Below are positions 14,840 through 22,591 of a stretch of DNA of 49,494 bases, in pieces. Numbering within the stretch: the stretch's first letter is position 1; each line of letters opens with the position of its first letter. The notes under the pieces were generated by a model. It had not been told where the DNA came from, searched no databases, and worked only from the letters and a program-made list of their open reading frames with translations. The translations under genes and the position numbers were made by a program. The DNA comes from Arthrobacter sp. Soil736. Its GTDB lineage: Bacteria; Actinomycetota; Actinomycetes; Actinomycetales; Micrococcaceae. The stretch is taken from the NCBI RefSeq assembly GCF_001428005.1, contig NZ_LMSB01000025.1, positions 1-49,494 on the forward strand, given 5' to 3'.

Positions 14840-15310
14840 ATGACGCAGTACGCGGAAGCGGAGGCCGGCCGGGGCCTTGATCCGGTCACGCAGTGGGGTC
14901 TGGTCATCGAAGGCTTCCAGATCACGAACAGGAAGCTGCACCGGGCGGTGGCTGACGCTTTCTCCCTGGATCCGGCCGAAGCCGAAACGCTGCTGCGCCT
15001 CACCCGCAGCCCGGAGCGCAGGATGCCCATGGCGGCGCTGGCCCGTGAGGCGGCCTTCAGCACGGGCGGATTTACCAAGATCGCCGACCGCCTGGCCAAA
15101 CGCGACCTGGTCGTCCGAAACCCCTGCGCCGACGACCGCAGGGTGGTCTATCTCGAACTGACCGCGGCTGGTGTTAAGCTGGCCGACGAACTCCAGAACC
15201 TGGTTGCCGACATCGTCCGCAAAACCTATATCGACGTCCTCGGGGCTGACAGGGCGACGATGGTCGCCGAAGCTATGGCCGAATTGCGCGAAGCCAACGC
15301 CACCTTGTAG
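14840..15310 (+). CDS. MarR-family regulator, MhqR-like
   Basis: A 156-residue MarR-type winged-helix protein. The DNA-binding part spans roughly residues 45-105 (PMAALAREAAFSTGGFTKIADRLAKRDLVVRNPCADDRRVVYLELTAAG split by the wing DDRR). Long helices at both ends would form the dimer interface. The ATG at 14840 follows AAAGGAA with 5-6 nt spacing; an ATG 6 nt earlier overlaps that site. It is divergent from mhqO-mhqD, like MhqR in Bacillus controls, and probably represses both that operon and itself. It contains one Cys (in RNPCADD), which could be a quinone-sensing residue. Confidence 0.92.
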   Translation: MTQYAEAEAGRGLDPVTQWGLVIEGFQITNRKLHRAVADAFSLDPAEAETLLRLTRSPERRMPMAALAREAAFSTGGFTKIADRLAKRDLVVRNPCADDRRVVYLELTAAGVKLADELQNLVADIVRKTYIDVLGADRATMVAEAMAELREANATL

Positions 15311-15399
15311 GAACTCGTCCGCCCCTTAGTTCGGAAGCTGGAACGGCGCCTCGGCGGCACGCTTGTCTCGTCCGGGCACCGTCCTGCATCCCGGGGTCG

Positions 15400-15665
15400 G
15401 GCGGACCCGATCCCGTCCAGCGGGAGAGTTTCTGGGCGTCCGGCGGTGGGTCGCCGATGTGTCCCCGGCGACGAGGCCCCCAGTCGATGGCATTCTTCAG
15501 CGCGCCGGGAACAGACCGGTTGTACTCGGGGGATACGAAGGGGATGCCGTCGGGGGCTTCGATGGCATCCTTCAGTGCCCGGCCTTCCGGCGGGAAGTCG
15601 CCGTCATGGTCGTAGCTATACCTTGGTGGGGATCGCGAATTCAAGCTCCTCCACGGATCGTCCGC
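15400..15665 (-). pseudogene. Decayed NADPH-dependent FMN reductase (quinone reductase) fragment
   Basis: On the minus strand the middle of a flavodoxin-like NADPH-dependent FMN reductase can be read: LEFAIPTKV, then after a frameshift YSYDHDGDFPPEG followed by the family motif FVSPEYNRSVPGALKNAIDWG. An in-frame TAG (15616-15618) sits at the frame break. The N-terminal FMN-binding part and the C-terminal third are not recognisable. Such reductases protect against quinones, so a quinone reductase may once have belonged to this block, as MhqN does in Bacillus. It is clearly non-functional now. Confidence 0.8.
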
Positions 15666-15728
15666 CCTGGGGAGGGCAGACAATAGGTAGTTTTCCAGCA
15701 AGCTATTTGCCGTAAAGAATCTTCTCAG

Positions 15729-15758
15729 TTGACAAGCGCAAACGGAGGCGGCGATAGT
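15729..15758 (+). promoter_or_regulatory. Candidate yceI promoter
   Basis: TTGACA (15729-15734) is a perfect -35 element. GATAGT (15753-15758) is a plausible -10 at 18-bp spacing. The MarR-type dyad begins 4 nt after it and the yceI ATG is 57 nt downstream of the -10. A repressor bound at the dyad would cover the transcription start. Confidence 0.55.
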
Positions 15759-15761
15759 TAT

Positions 15762-15773
15762 ATGCATACGCAT
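15762..15773. promoter_or_regulatory. Dyad ATGCATACGCAT, second candidate MarR operator (yceI promoter)
   Basis: This 12-bp dyad and its TAT...TA flanks match the mhqO-promoter dyad (14705-14716) at 9 of 12 core positions. It sits just downstream of a consensus -35/-10 pair and 42 nt before the yceI start codon. The shared motif would place yceI and the genes behind it under the same MarR regulator. Confidence 0.6.
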
Positions 15774-15814
15774 GTAAATCCTCTACTTGCGACTACCAGC
15801 CAAGGAGACAGACC

Positions 15815-16360
15815 ATGACCACGATTGAACTCACCCCCGGCACTTGGACGCTCGACCAGGCACACACGGAAGTAGGCTTCTCCGTCCGGCACGCCGGCAT
15901 TAGCAAGGTCCGCGGTCAGTTCACCGAGGCAGACGCCACGCTCGTCGTCGGCGATACCCTCGGCACCTCGTCCGTGGAGGCCACCGTGAAAACCGCCTCG
16001 TTCGACTCCAACAACAACGACCGCGACGCCCACGTCAAGGGGCCGGACTTCTTCAACGTTGAGCAGTTCCCGAACATGACCTTCACGGCAACCGAGGTCC
16101 GGGGAGCACCGGAGAACTTCAGCCTCAGCGGTGACCTGACCATCAAGGAAACCACCAGGCCGGTGACCTTCGACGTCGAGTTCGGTGGCGTGGCCGTTGA
16201 CCCCTTCGGCGCGACCCGCGCCGGGTTCTCCGCCTCCGCGCAGATCTCCCGCAAGGAATTCGGCATCACCTGGAACGCCGCCCTCGAGGCCGGCGGAGTC
16301 CTCGTCGGCGACAAGGTCACCATCACGGTCGACTCGGCCTTCGTTCTCCCCGCCAGCTAA
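15815..16360 (+). CDS. yceI: YceI-family polyisoprenoid-binding protein
   Basis: A 181-residue YceI-like lipocalin-fold protein. The family pattern is clear: WTLDQAHTEVGFSVRH at the start, FNVEQFPNMTF in the middle and GFSASAQISRKEFGITWN near the end. No signal peptide is visible, so it is probably cytoplasmic, unlike E. coli YceI. The ATG has AAGGAG upstream. YceI proteins bind long isoprenoid chains such as quinone precursors or side chains. It is the first gene of a five-gene transcript with a CxxC carboxymuconolactone-decarboxylase-like protein, pirin, GNAT and maleylacetate reductase. A quinone-related protective role fits the context. Confidence 0.95.
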   Translation: MTTIELTPGTWTLDQAHTEVGFSVRHAGISKVRGQFTEADATLVVGDTLGTSSVEATVKTASFDSNNNDRDAHVKGPDFFNVEQFPNMTFTATEVRGAPENFSLSGDLTIKETTRPVTFDVEFGGVAVDPFGATRAGFSASAQISRKEFGITWNAALEAGGVLVGDKVTITVDSAFVLPAS

Positions 16361-16378
16361 CCCCACCCGCTTTCCGGA

Positions 16379-16415
16379 GCCTCATCCAAGGCAATGTGGT
16401 GAGGTTGGATGAGGC
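16379..16415. terminator. 10-bp inverted repeat between yceI and the next gene
   Basis: GCCTCATCCA (16379-16388) pairs perfectly with TGGATGAGGC (16406-16415) around a 17-nt loop. It lies in the 93-nt gap between yceI and the carboxymuconolactone-decarboxylase-family gene. It could act as a partial terminator giving higher yceI than downstream expression, or stabilise the yceI message. Confidence 0.4.
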
Positions 16416-16453
16416 CGGCGAGCAATCCCGGCCGGGTGATGACAAGGAGCGGC

Positions 16454-16972
16454 ATGCCAGGCAGTAATTTCTTTCTCGATAAGTCCGACCCGGCCAGCTG
16501 GCGCGCCCTGAACGGGCTCGCACTCAAGGTCGCAGACGCCGGCGAGCAGGCGGGCCTGCCCAGATCGGTCATAGAACTGGTCAACGTGCGGATCTCCCAG
16601 CTGAATGGCTGCGCCTTCTGCCTGGACCTGCACGTCCGGCTCGCCCGTGACGCCGGCGTCAGCGACCAGCAGCTCGCGGTGCTCCCCGCCTGGCGGGATA
16701 CTGCCCTGTTTACCCAGACCGAGCGCGCCGCACTCACCATCGGCGAAGCCATCACCGGACTGCCCGGACACGACAGCCTCCACGCCGGGATGAATGCAGC
16801 GCGGGCAGCATTGACCGACGCCCAGTATTCGGCCCTGCAGTGGGCAGCGGTCACCATGAACGCCTTCAACCGGATCTCCATCCTCAGCCGCCACCCCGTC
16901 CACCCCGTCCACCCCCGGTCCTCCGCCGGGGCCGCCGGCCCCGGCCGGGAACCCGTGGGGAGCCAGGCATGA
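16454..16972 (+). CDS. Carboxymuconolactone decarboxylase/AhpD-family protein
   Basis: A 172-residue alkylhydroperoxidase-like protein. The redox motif NGCAFCLDLH carries Cys53, Cys56 and His60, as in AhpD-type peroxidase/reductase proteins. The preceding VNVRISQLNGC is a family hallmark. The ATG at 16454 follows AAGGAG; upstream ATGs lack a site. The last ~25 residues are low complexity with an HPVHPVHP tandem from a repeated CACCCCGTC unit. Its stop overlaps the pirin ATG (ATGA). The CxxC motif favours peroxide or electrophile detoxification over true carboxymuconolactone decarboxylation. Confidence 0.92.
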   Translation: MPGSNFFLDKSDPASWRALNGLALKVADAGEQAGLPRSVIELVNVRISQLNGCAFCLDLHVRLARDAGVSDQQLAVLPAWRDTALFTQTERAALTIGEAITGLPGHDSLHAGMNAARAALTDAQYSALQWAAVTMNAFNRISILSRHPVHPVHPRSSAGAAGPGREPVGSQA

Positions 16973-17982
16973 GCAACCTGGAAACCGTCCCCCAGGAAAT
17001 ACTCTGTGGAGAGGACGGGCAGCCCGAAGGCATCGAATTCCTGCCCCCGCGTGTAGTTCCCCTGGGCGGGCCCCGCGCCATGCCCGTGCGCCGGACCCTG
17101 CCCCAGAAAAAGCGCAGCCTCATCGGTTCCTGGTGCTTCCTGGACCACTATGGCCCGGACCTGGCCTCCTCCTCCGGCGGCATGAAGGTGGCACGGCACC
17201 CGCACACCGGCCTGGCCACCGTCAGCTGGCTGTTCACCGGAGAAATTGAGCACCGCGACTCCGCCGGGTACACCGCCACCGTCCGACCGGGGGAAGTCAA
17301 CCTCATGGTCGCCGGCCGGGGAATATCCCACCAGGAGCTCTCCACCCCTTCCACAACGGTCCTGCACGGAGCGCAGCTGTGGTTCGCATTGCCGGATTCC
17401 ACCCGCCACATGGCCCCCACGTTCGAGCACTATGCGCCTGAGCCGGTGCGCCTTGGGGAGGCGGAACTGAAGGTCTTCCTCGGCTCCCTGGCAGGATCCA
17501 CCTCCCCGGTGGAAACCTACACGCCGCCCCTGATGGCGGCCGAGGCCACGATCCGCTCCGGCGGGACCCTGGATCTGGACCTCGACCCATCCTTCGAGCA
17601 CTGCATTCTGCTCGACACGGGAAACGTGCTTCTCAACGGTTCACCCCTGCCCGTTGACCACCTGGCGTACCTGCCCACCGGGCAGTCCCGTCTGCTCCTG
17701 GAAGCCCGGGACACCGCAGTAAGGGTGCTCATTCTCGGTGGAGAACCTTTGGGGGAGCAGATCGTCATGTGGTGGAACTTCATCGGACGGACGCACGAGG
17801 AAGTCGTCGCCTACCGGGCAGCGTGGCAGACAGAAATAGGTGCGGAACCCGCCTCCCCGCCCAGCGACGGCGCCTACCCCGATGGGGCCCCGTACCCGCG
17901 GTTCGGTCCGTTCCCCCAAGGAACCCCCGCCCCGCTGCCCGCACCCGTCCTGCCCAACGCCCAGCTGCGGCCCCGAGGCTAG
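16969..17982 (+). CDS. Pirin family protein
   Basis: A 337-residue bicupin of the pirin family. The N-terminal cupin carries the iron-ligand motif region RHPHTGLATVSWLFTGEIEHRDS and later GRGISHQE; the C-terminal cupin is recognisable from RSGGTLDLDLD to WWNFIGRTHEEV. Bacterial pirins such as YhhW act as quercetin 2,3-dioxygenases or regulatory iron proteins. The ATG overlaps the previous stop codon by 4 nt (ATGA), so the two are coupled. The C-terminal tail is Pro-rich. In this operon a ring-cleaving or redox-sensing role is plausible; the true substrate is unknown. Confidence 0.93.
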   Translation: MSNLETVPQEILCGEDGQPEGIEFLPPRVVPLGGPRAMPVRRTLPQKKRSLIGSWCFLDHYGPDLASSSGGMKVARHPHTGLATVSWLFTGEIEHRDSAGYTATVRPGEVNLMVAGRGISHQELSTPSTTVLHGAQLWFALPDSTRHMAPTFEHYAPEPVRLGEAELKVFLGSLAGSTSPVETYTPPLMAAEATIRSGGTLDLDLDPSFEHCILLDTGNVLLNGSPLPVDHLAYLPTGQSRLLLEARDTAVRVLILGGEPLGEQIVMWWNFIGRTHEEVVAYRAAWQTEIGAEPASPPSDGAYPDGAPYPRFGPFPQGTPAPLPAPVLPNAQLRPRG

Positions 17983-18003
17983 CAACCGACCATCAGGAGT
18001 CCC

Positions 18004-18354
18004 ATGGAACCGGAAAAAAGCATCACCGTCCAGCACGCCCCCGACAACCACTGCTACGAGCTCGTCGAAGGGGAGACCGCCATAGGAAAGACCGAGTACG
18101 TGCCCGCCAGCGGCCCGGACGACAGGGAACGCATTTTCTACCACACCGAGGTCAGCGACGCCCACGCAGGCAAGGGCCTCGCCGCAGTCCTGGCCAAGCA
18201 TGCATTGGACGACGCCATCGCCGCCGGGCTGACCATCATCCCCGTCTGTCCCTACATCAAGAGCTGGATACGCCGCCACCCGGACTACCAGCAGCACGCC
18301 GCGCCCATCCGGCCCGAGCACCTCGCCGCCGTCGACCGCGTCTACAAGCACTAA
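18004..18354 (+). CDS. Small GNAT-family N-acetyltransferase (YjdJ/NATD1-like)
   Basis: A 116-residue single-domain Gcn5-like protein of the short YjdJ/NATD1 type. The acetyl-CoA region is HTEVSDAHAGKGLAAVLAKHALDDA, followed by PVCPYIKSWIRRHPDY, which is the signature of this subgroup. It starts 21 nt after pirin and ends 11 nt before maleylacetate reductase. The natural substrate of the subgroup is unknown. Short GNATs often travel with stress operons. Confidence 0.9.
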   Translation: MEPEKSITVQHAPDNHCYELVEGETAIGKTEYVPASGPDDRERIFYHTEVSDAHAGKGLAAVLAKHALDDAIAAGLTIIPVCPYIKSWIRRHPDYQQHAAPIRPEHLAAVDRVYKH

Positions 18355-18365
18355 GGACAAGGACC

Positions 18366-19439
18366 GTGGGACTGACTTTCGAGCACACCACCCTGGGCCA
18401 GCGGGTGCTGTTCGGCGCCGGAAGGGCAGCCGAACACCTCACCGCCGAGGTCAAACGCCTCACCGCCCAAAAAATCATGGTCATCGCCTCCGCCAGGGAA
18501 CGGCCAGAAACCGAAAAGATCACCGCCGGCATCAACGTGACGTTGAGCCATGACGACGTCGCCCCGCACGTCCCCCTTCACAAGGCCGACACGGCCCGAA
18601 ACGCGGCGATCCGGAACGGCATCGACCTACTCGTCAGCGTCGGCGGCGGCTCCGCCACAGGGCTGGCCAAAGCCATCGCACTGACGACCGGCCTGCCGAT
18701 CATCGCCGTGCCGACGACCTACGCCGGTTCAGAGGCGACCAACGTCTGGGGACTGACCGAAGCCTCCCACAAAACCACCGGCGTCGATGACCGCGTGCTG
18801 CCCGTAACCGTCATCTACGATGCCGAGCTCTCCCTGTCCCTGCCCAAGGACCTGAGCACAACCTCGGGCCTGAACGCCCTGGCCCACTGCATCGACTCCA
18901 TGTGGGCGCCCCGCACCGACCCCATCAACCAGGCACTGGCAACCGAAGGCATCCGCGCCCTCAACAATGGACTTCCTATTATCAGCAGCAACCCGAACGA
19001 TCTCACCGGCAGGGAACAGGCCCTGTACGGGGCCTACCTGGCCGCCGTTGCCTTCGCGTCCGCAGGATCCGGGATGCACCACAAGATCTGCCACGTGCTC
19101 GGCGGCAGATGGAACCTTCCCCACGCCCAAACCCACGCCGTCGTTCTCCCGCACGTTCTGGCATTCAACGCACCGGCCGCCAACGACGCGGCGGTCAGGA
19201 TCGCAGCCGCGCTCGGCACCGACAACGCCCTGGAGGGCCTGAACACGCTCCGGGACAAACTGGACGGCCCCACGGCGCTGAAAGATCTCGGCCTGGCCGA
19301 GGAAAACTTAGCCGAAGCAGTACAGCTCATCCTTCCCGTCATTCCCGCCTCCAACCCCCGCCCCGTGACGGAGGAAAACCTCGCAGCGTTGCTCAGAGCA
19401 GCCTACGCCGGCACCGCGCCAGGTGGCACCCTCCCTTAA
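18366..19439 (+). CDS. Maleylacetate reductase (iron-containing alcohol dehydrogenase family)
   Basis: A 357-residue group-III alcohol-dehydrogenase-like enzyme with the maleylacetate reductase pattern: GGGSATGLAKAIAL (nucleotide site), PTTYAGSEATNVWGLTE, SGLNALAHCIDSMWAPRTDPIN and HHKICHVLGG. It would reduce maleylacetate to 3-oxoadipate with NAD(P)H, the step after ring opening of hydroxyquinol or hydroquinone. The GTG at 18366 follows AAGGACAAGGA and leaves 11 nt after the GNAT gene. No hydroxyquinol 1,2-dioxygenase lies nearby, so the partner ring-cleavage enzyme may be MhqO or pirin in this block, or encoded elsewhere. It is the last gene of the yceI operon. Confidence 0.92.
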   Translation: MGLTFEHTTLGQRVLFGAGRAAEHLTAEVKRLTAQKIMVIASARERPETEKITAGINVTLSHDDVAPHVPLHKADTARNAAIRNGIDLLVSVGGGSATGLAKAIALTTGLPIIAVPTTYAGSEATNVWGLTEASHKTTGVDDRVLPVTVIYDAELSLSLPKDLSTTSGLNALAHCIDSMWAPRTDPINQALATEGIRALNNGLPIISSNPNDLTGREQALYGAYLAAVAFASAGSGMHHKICHVLGGRWNLPHAQTHAVVLPHVLAFNAPAANDAAVRIAAALGTDNALEGLNTLRDKLDGPTALKDLGLAEENLAEAVQLILPVIPASNPRPVTEENLAALLRAAYAGTAPGGTLP

Positions 19440-19497
19440 TACGGCTGCCTCAACGCCGTGGCCCGAAAGATCGCAATCAGTGCAGTTCCGGGCCTGA

Positions 19498-19698
19498 GTG
19501 GGTGACCAAGGTGTCCGCGCCGCCGGACACGCCACGGATCTGGGGCTGCTCGCCCAAGAAGTCGCCCCCGACAGCAACGACCTGTTGGGGAATTTCCCGC
19601 GGGCCTTCAGCCGCATCGGGCTCGTCAACGCCGCCTGGGCCATCAGCACCGCCGCCGGGTTTGAGCGGTTCATGACTGCGTTGGCCAAGACGACGTGA
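19498..19698 (+). pseudogene. C-terminal remnant of a GH15 glucoamylase/trehalase-like gene
   Basis: Roughly 65 codons read RAAGHATDLGLLAQEVAPDS and LLGNFPRAFSRIGLVNAAWA, which is the conserved C-terminal end of glycoside hydrolase family 15 proteins (LLGNFPQAFSHxGLVNAA). Everything upstream is missing: the frame is not continued before 19498. It fills much of the 340-nt gap between maleylacetate reductase and the DUF6510 gene. No other gene is seen in the gap. Confidence 0.8.
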
Positions 19699-19781
19699 GG
19701 TTGTGCCGCTTAGGATTTCGCCGGCAAAGGTGGTGCCGAAGTTCACGACAGTGGACCAGCCGATGATTTTCAGGTCGTATC

Positions 19782-20129
19782 CTAGCCCTCTCGGTCGATC
19801 TGCAGATAGCTGAGTCCGCTCACATCGAGCCAGTAGCTGGTAGGAGTTTCCACGAGGCGCAGGAGGACGCCGTCGCATGATTTGCAGCGCACAACGATTC
19901 CGGGGGCATCGGTATAGACAGACGCCTCACCGAAAGCCCGTACGGCGCCGCAGTGCTTGCATCGTCCGATCGCCGCGATGATGTCGATGCGGAACACTTC
20001 CCACAGTGCTCCTGCTGCCGCGTTTCCGTCGAGGTGGGGTATTGGATTGCCCGCGATTCCGGCGATGTCCTGATCCTCGAGGCGCGGGTCCTCAGCGCCT
20101 GGAGAAGCGGAGCCGTTGTTGCCAGTCAC
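19782..20129 (-). CDS. DUF6510 family zinc-ribbon protein
   Basis: A 115-residue protein with two CxxC knuckles (Cys57/Cys60 in CKHC and Cys82/Cys85 in CKSC), consistent with a zinc ribbon or small metal site. Between the N-terminal acidic part and the ribbon lies LDGNAAAGALWEVFRIDIIAA, typical of DUF6510. The GTG at 20129 overlaps the stop of the reductase gene as GTGA; the longer frame is rejected. It is the third gene of a conserved-looking trio with a molybdenum oxidoreductase and a flavin reductase. It may help assembly of, or electron flow to, the molybdoenzyme; this is inference from context. Confidence 0.8.
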   Translation of the reverse strand: MTGNNGSASPGAEDPRLEDQDIAGIAGNPIPHLDGNAAAGALWEVFRIDIIAAIGRCKHCGAVRAFGEASVYTDAPGIVVRCKSCDGVLLRLVETPTSYWLDVSGLSYLQIDREG

Positions 20130-20863
20130 CGGGTTCCTCCCGTTCCGCCGAAGCGTTCGGTCTTGATCGAGGCAGCGGGATAGCCCGATTCCACGAGCCA
20201 TTCCGCGACCGTTTCGACAAATATTGTCTGACCACAGATGAAGGTGTCGGGGGTGGCGTCCGGCGGCAGGATATTCGCCAGCAGTGTTTCTGCCGTGAGC
20301 CGTTTTGGCGCAGTTGGCCAGCCCTGTGGCACGCTGCGTGTGTAGACGTAGTCGACGGTGAGCTTGGGGGATTGCTGGCCCAAGGTGAGCAACTCCTCCC
20401 GATAGAACCCCGCCTCGGGTGACTTGAGTGAGTACAGCAGCCGGAACGGTGACGGATTCTCGGACGCCTCATGCGCCCGAATCATGGACATGAGCGGCAC
20501 GATGCCGGACCCTCCTGCGATCAGCTGAACCGGGTTCGTGTCCGTCGGCCGCCAGACGAACCAGCCGCCCACTGGGCCGCGGATCTCCAGCTGGTCGCCG
20601 ACCGCCAAGTCCCTGACCAGATAGGGGGAGACCTCCCCGTTGGCCAATTCGTCAACGGTGATCTCAATGATTTCGTCCATGCTGGCCGTCGCCACGGAGT
20701 AGGAGCGCACTGCCGTGTAACCGTCGTCTGCCGTAAGTCGGATGTCGATGTGCTGGCCGGCGAGGTTGCCCATCAAGCCGTCCACGCGCAGCCCGATGGT
20801 CCTGGAAGTTTCCGTTTCCGGAACGCCGCTGACGACGTCGGCGACGCGCCACAGGGTGCTCAT
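20126..20863 (-). CDS. FAD/NAD(P)-binding oxidoreductase (ferredoxin-NADP reductase fold)
   Basis: A 245-residue ferredoxin-reductase-type flavoprotein. The FAD motif is VRSYSVATA (RSYS) near residues 52-60, the GGWFVW turn precedes the nucleotide domain, and IAGGSGIVPLMSMIR is the NAD(P)-binding glycine motif. FICGQTIFVETVAEWLV is the usual C-terminal element. No 2Fe-2S domain is attached. The ATG at 20863 is chosen over a GTG 30 nt earlier because the latter overlaps the preceding gene more and has no better site. It should feed electrons to the molybdopterin enzyme encoded 10 nt upstream. Confidence 0.92.
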   Translation of the reverse strand: MSTLWRVADVVSGVPETETSRTIGLRVDGLMGNLAGQHIDIRLTADDGYTAVRSYSVATASMDEIIEITVDELANGEVSPYLVRDLAVGDQLEIRGPVGGWFVWRPTDTNPVQLIAGGSGIVPLMSMIRAHEASENPSPFRLLYSLKSPEAGFYREELLTLGQQSPKLTVDYVYTRSVPQGWPTAPKRLTAETLLANILPPDATPDTFICGQTIFVETVAEWLVESGYPAASIKTERFGGTGGTR

Positions 20864-20873
20864 GGGGCCGGCC

Positions 20874-21467
20874 TCATGAGTACCGCTCTTCACGCCAGGG
20901 GTCGCCGTGGATGTGGTACCCGTTGGATTCCCAGAAGCCGGGAAGATCGTCCTGCGTCAGCTCGATGCCGTTGATCCACTTGGCGCTCTTCCAAAAGTAC
21001 AGATGCGGCACGAGGAGCCGGGCAGGTCCGCCGTGGGCCCGTTCGAGTGGCTCACCGTCGAATTCCCAAGCCACCCATGCCTGGCCGTCGCGAAGGTCCT
21101 GTAGCGGGACATTGGTCGTATATCCGCCGTAGGAGTGGGCCGTCGTGTAGTCGGACGTTGTTTCCACATCCTCGAACAAAGTGTCCAGAGATACTCCGCG
21201 CCACGAGGTGCCCAGCTTGGACCAACTGGTAACGCAGTGAATATCGGTCCGGATATCAACCTGCGGTAGCGCCATGAATGCGTCCCAGGACCACGCGTGG
21301 CGCTCGCCGGCTTCGGTTCTAATGAAGAATTCCCAGTCTGCCGTGGCGACGTAGGGCGCAGGGCCTGCCGTCAGTACGGGAAAGCTGGCCGTCTCGTATT
21401 GGCCGGGTGGTAACGCTGGATTGCCGGTCTGCCGTTTTCCGTGAAAACCAGACGAGATAATGCCCAT
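20874..21467 (-). CDS. Molybdopterin-dependent oxidoreductase (sulfite oxidase/YedY-like)
   Basis: A 197-residue protein with the oxidoreductase molybdopterin-binding domain. Cys78 in DIHCVTSWSKLG is the expected molybdenum ligand; HSYGGYTTNVPL, GPARLLVPHLYFWKSAKWI and YHIHGDPW are family motifs. No Tat signal is present, unlike MsrP, so it should act in the cytoplasm. The second of two adjacent ATGs (21467) has the better distance from GGAGGT. It is first in an operon with its flavin reductase and a zinc-ribbon protein. The substrate (sulfite, methionine sulfoxide, N- or S-oxides) is unknown. Confidence 0.92.
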   Translation of the reverse strand: MGIISSGFHGKRQTGNPALPPGQYETASFPVLTAGPAPYVATADWEFFIRTEAGERHAWSWDAFMALPQVDIRTDIHCVTSWSKLGTSWRGVSLDTLFEDVETTSDYTTAHSYGGYTTNVPLQDLRDGQAWVAWEFDGEPLERAHGGPARLLVPHLYFWKSAKWINGIELTQDDLPGFWESNGYHIHGDPWREERYS

Positions 21468-21689
21468 CATGTACCTCCGGTGCGGAGCTCCGCCGCTCGA
21501 CTGTGATCGGTTCCCCAACGATATGGCAACGGTCAGGCGGGGTCTAGACATTCACCGTTGCCTCAAACGGCTCAACGGCTCAACGGATCCGCCGATCAAC
21601 AATCAGCCCGATGCGAACGGGATTGTCGGGGAGCCGGTCTCACGGCCGGGCCCCGTAATAGCCGTGCCGACAGATCGCCGCTGCAAGCT

Positions 21690-22245
21690 TGGCAATTATC
21701 CTCGAAGGTATTGACGAAGGCCAGGACGACGAAGTCGACCTTGCCATAGCCGGCTGATTCGATCAGGCCGGCTGCTATGAGTCTGTTCCGGTACTTCGAG
21801 ACCACGTTGGGCTTGGACTTGATGGCTTGCCCGATCTGAATAGCTGTCGATGGGCCGTCCTGCCCGGCCATGGCATCAAGGAACTCACGGTCTTTGTCGG
21901 AGATGTCCGACAGCGCGGACTCGACGACCACTAGGGCGTTGCGTCGCTGCGCGGCTACGACGGCGGTGCGAACGCTGTTTTGGCCCAAGGTCCAGTCGGC
22001 CTTATCAGCTTCCATCCAAAGGTAGTAGCCAACGAGCTGAATGAGGAACGGGTAGCCTTCGGTGGCCTCCGCCGCCTCGCTGATCATGTGGGGAGAGACT
22101 TCGTGCCTCCTTCGCTGAAAAGTTCCCGGTAGGACGCGGCGACTCCGGCGATGGCCGCCTAGTGAAGGTTGATCCTGTAGGCTCGGCACAGGAAGGTGGC
22201 CACCCCTTCGTTGTTTACTGGTGGCCTGGGGGGAGAGGTTGGTTT
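21690..22245 (-). pseudogene. Broken AAA-type ATP-binding protein, C-terminal half
   Basis: On the minus strand the C-terminal part of an AAA/ORC-like ATPase is readable: AASYRELFSEGGT, then in another frame EATEGYPFLIQLVGYYLWME, DREFLDAMAGQDGPSTA and AIKSKPNVVSKYRNRLIAAG (a winged helix). An in-frame TAG (22159-22161) and a one-base frameshift near 22100 break it, and the Walker A/B half is missing. A second frame change occurs at the C-terminus near 21700. No other gene is visible in 21468-21690 except short CGGCTCAA tandem copies around 21565-21590. Confidence 0.8.
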
Positions 22246-22414
22246 CGCTTTGTCCGGCTAAAGGTGGTGTGTCCACACCCCTCGTGCGTATTATGCCGTC
22301 GCTCATCGGTGACCCTCACCTTGCCTATTTCTGTCGACACGCGTTCATGCAGCCGCGAGGTCTGTGTGACATGACTTTCAGTTTGGTTCTTGGGTCTTTT
22401 TTTTGCGGGTCATG

Positions 22415-22528
22415 GGCAGCCGTTTCATCGGTGAAATTCGGGTTGATGGCGTAGCCGAGCGCCGTGTAGAAAGCCTTGGACGCCTCCAGGTCGCAGACGT
22501 GCAGGTTCAAGAAAATGGAGGTAGTCAT
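22415..22528 (-). pseudogene. N-terminal remnant of a VOC/glyoxalase-like protein
   Basis: The minus strand from an ATG at 22528 reads MTTSIFLNLHVCDLEASKAF, then YTALGYAINPNFTDETAA, the standard N-terminus of a VOC-family (DUF1697-unrelated, glyoxalase/bleomycin-resistance) protein. After DETAA the similarity stops and the frame continues into unrelated sequence with a poly-T/A run (22397-22404 region). Roughly two thirds of the gene is missing. It lies between the broken ATPase and the Lrp gene. Confidence 0.7.
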
Positions 22529-22591
22529 GGCTCGATCCTGCCGGTGGCTTCGCCGCCTCGTCTCGAGCGGAAATCCTTATTTTGACTTCGG

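Noticed and set aside
21561..21592. Short tandem CGGCTCAA copies
   Set aside because: Only two to three 9-nt units with no partner elements; too small to call a functional repeat.
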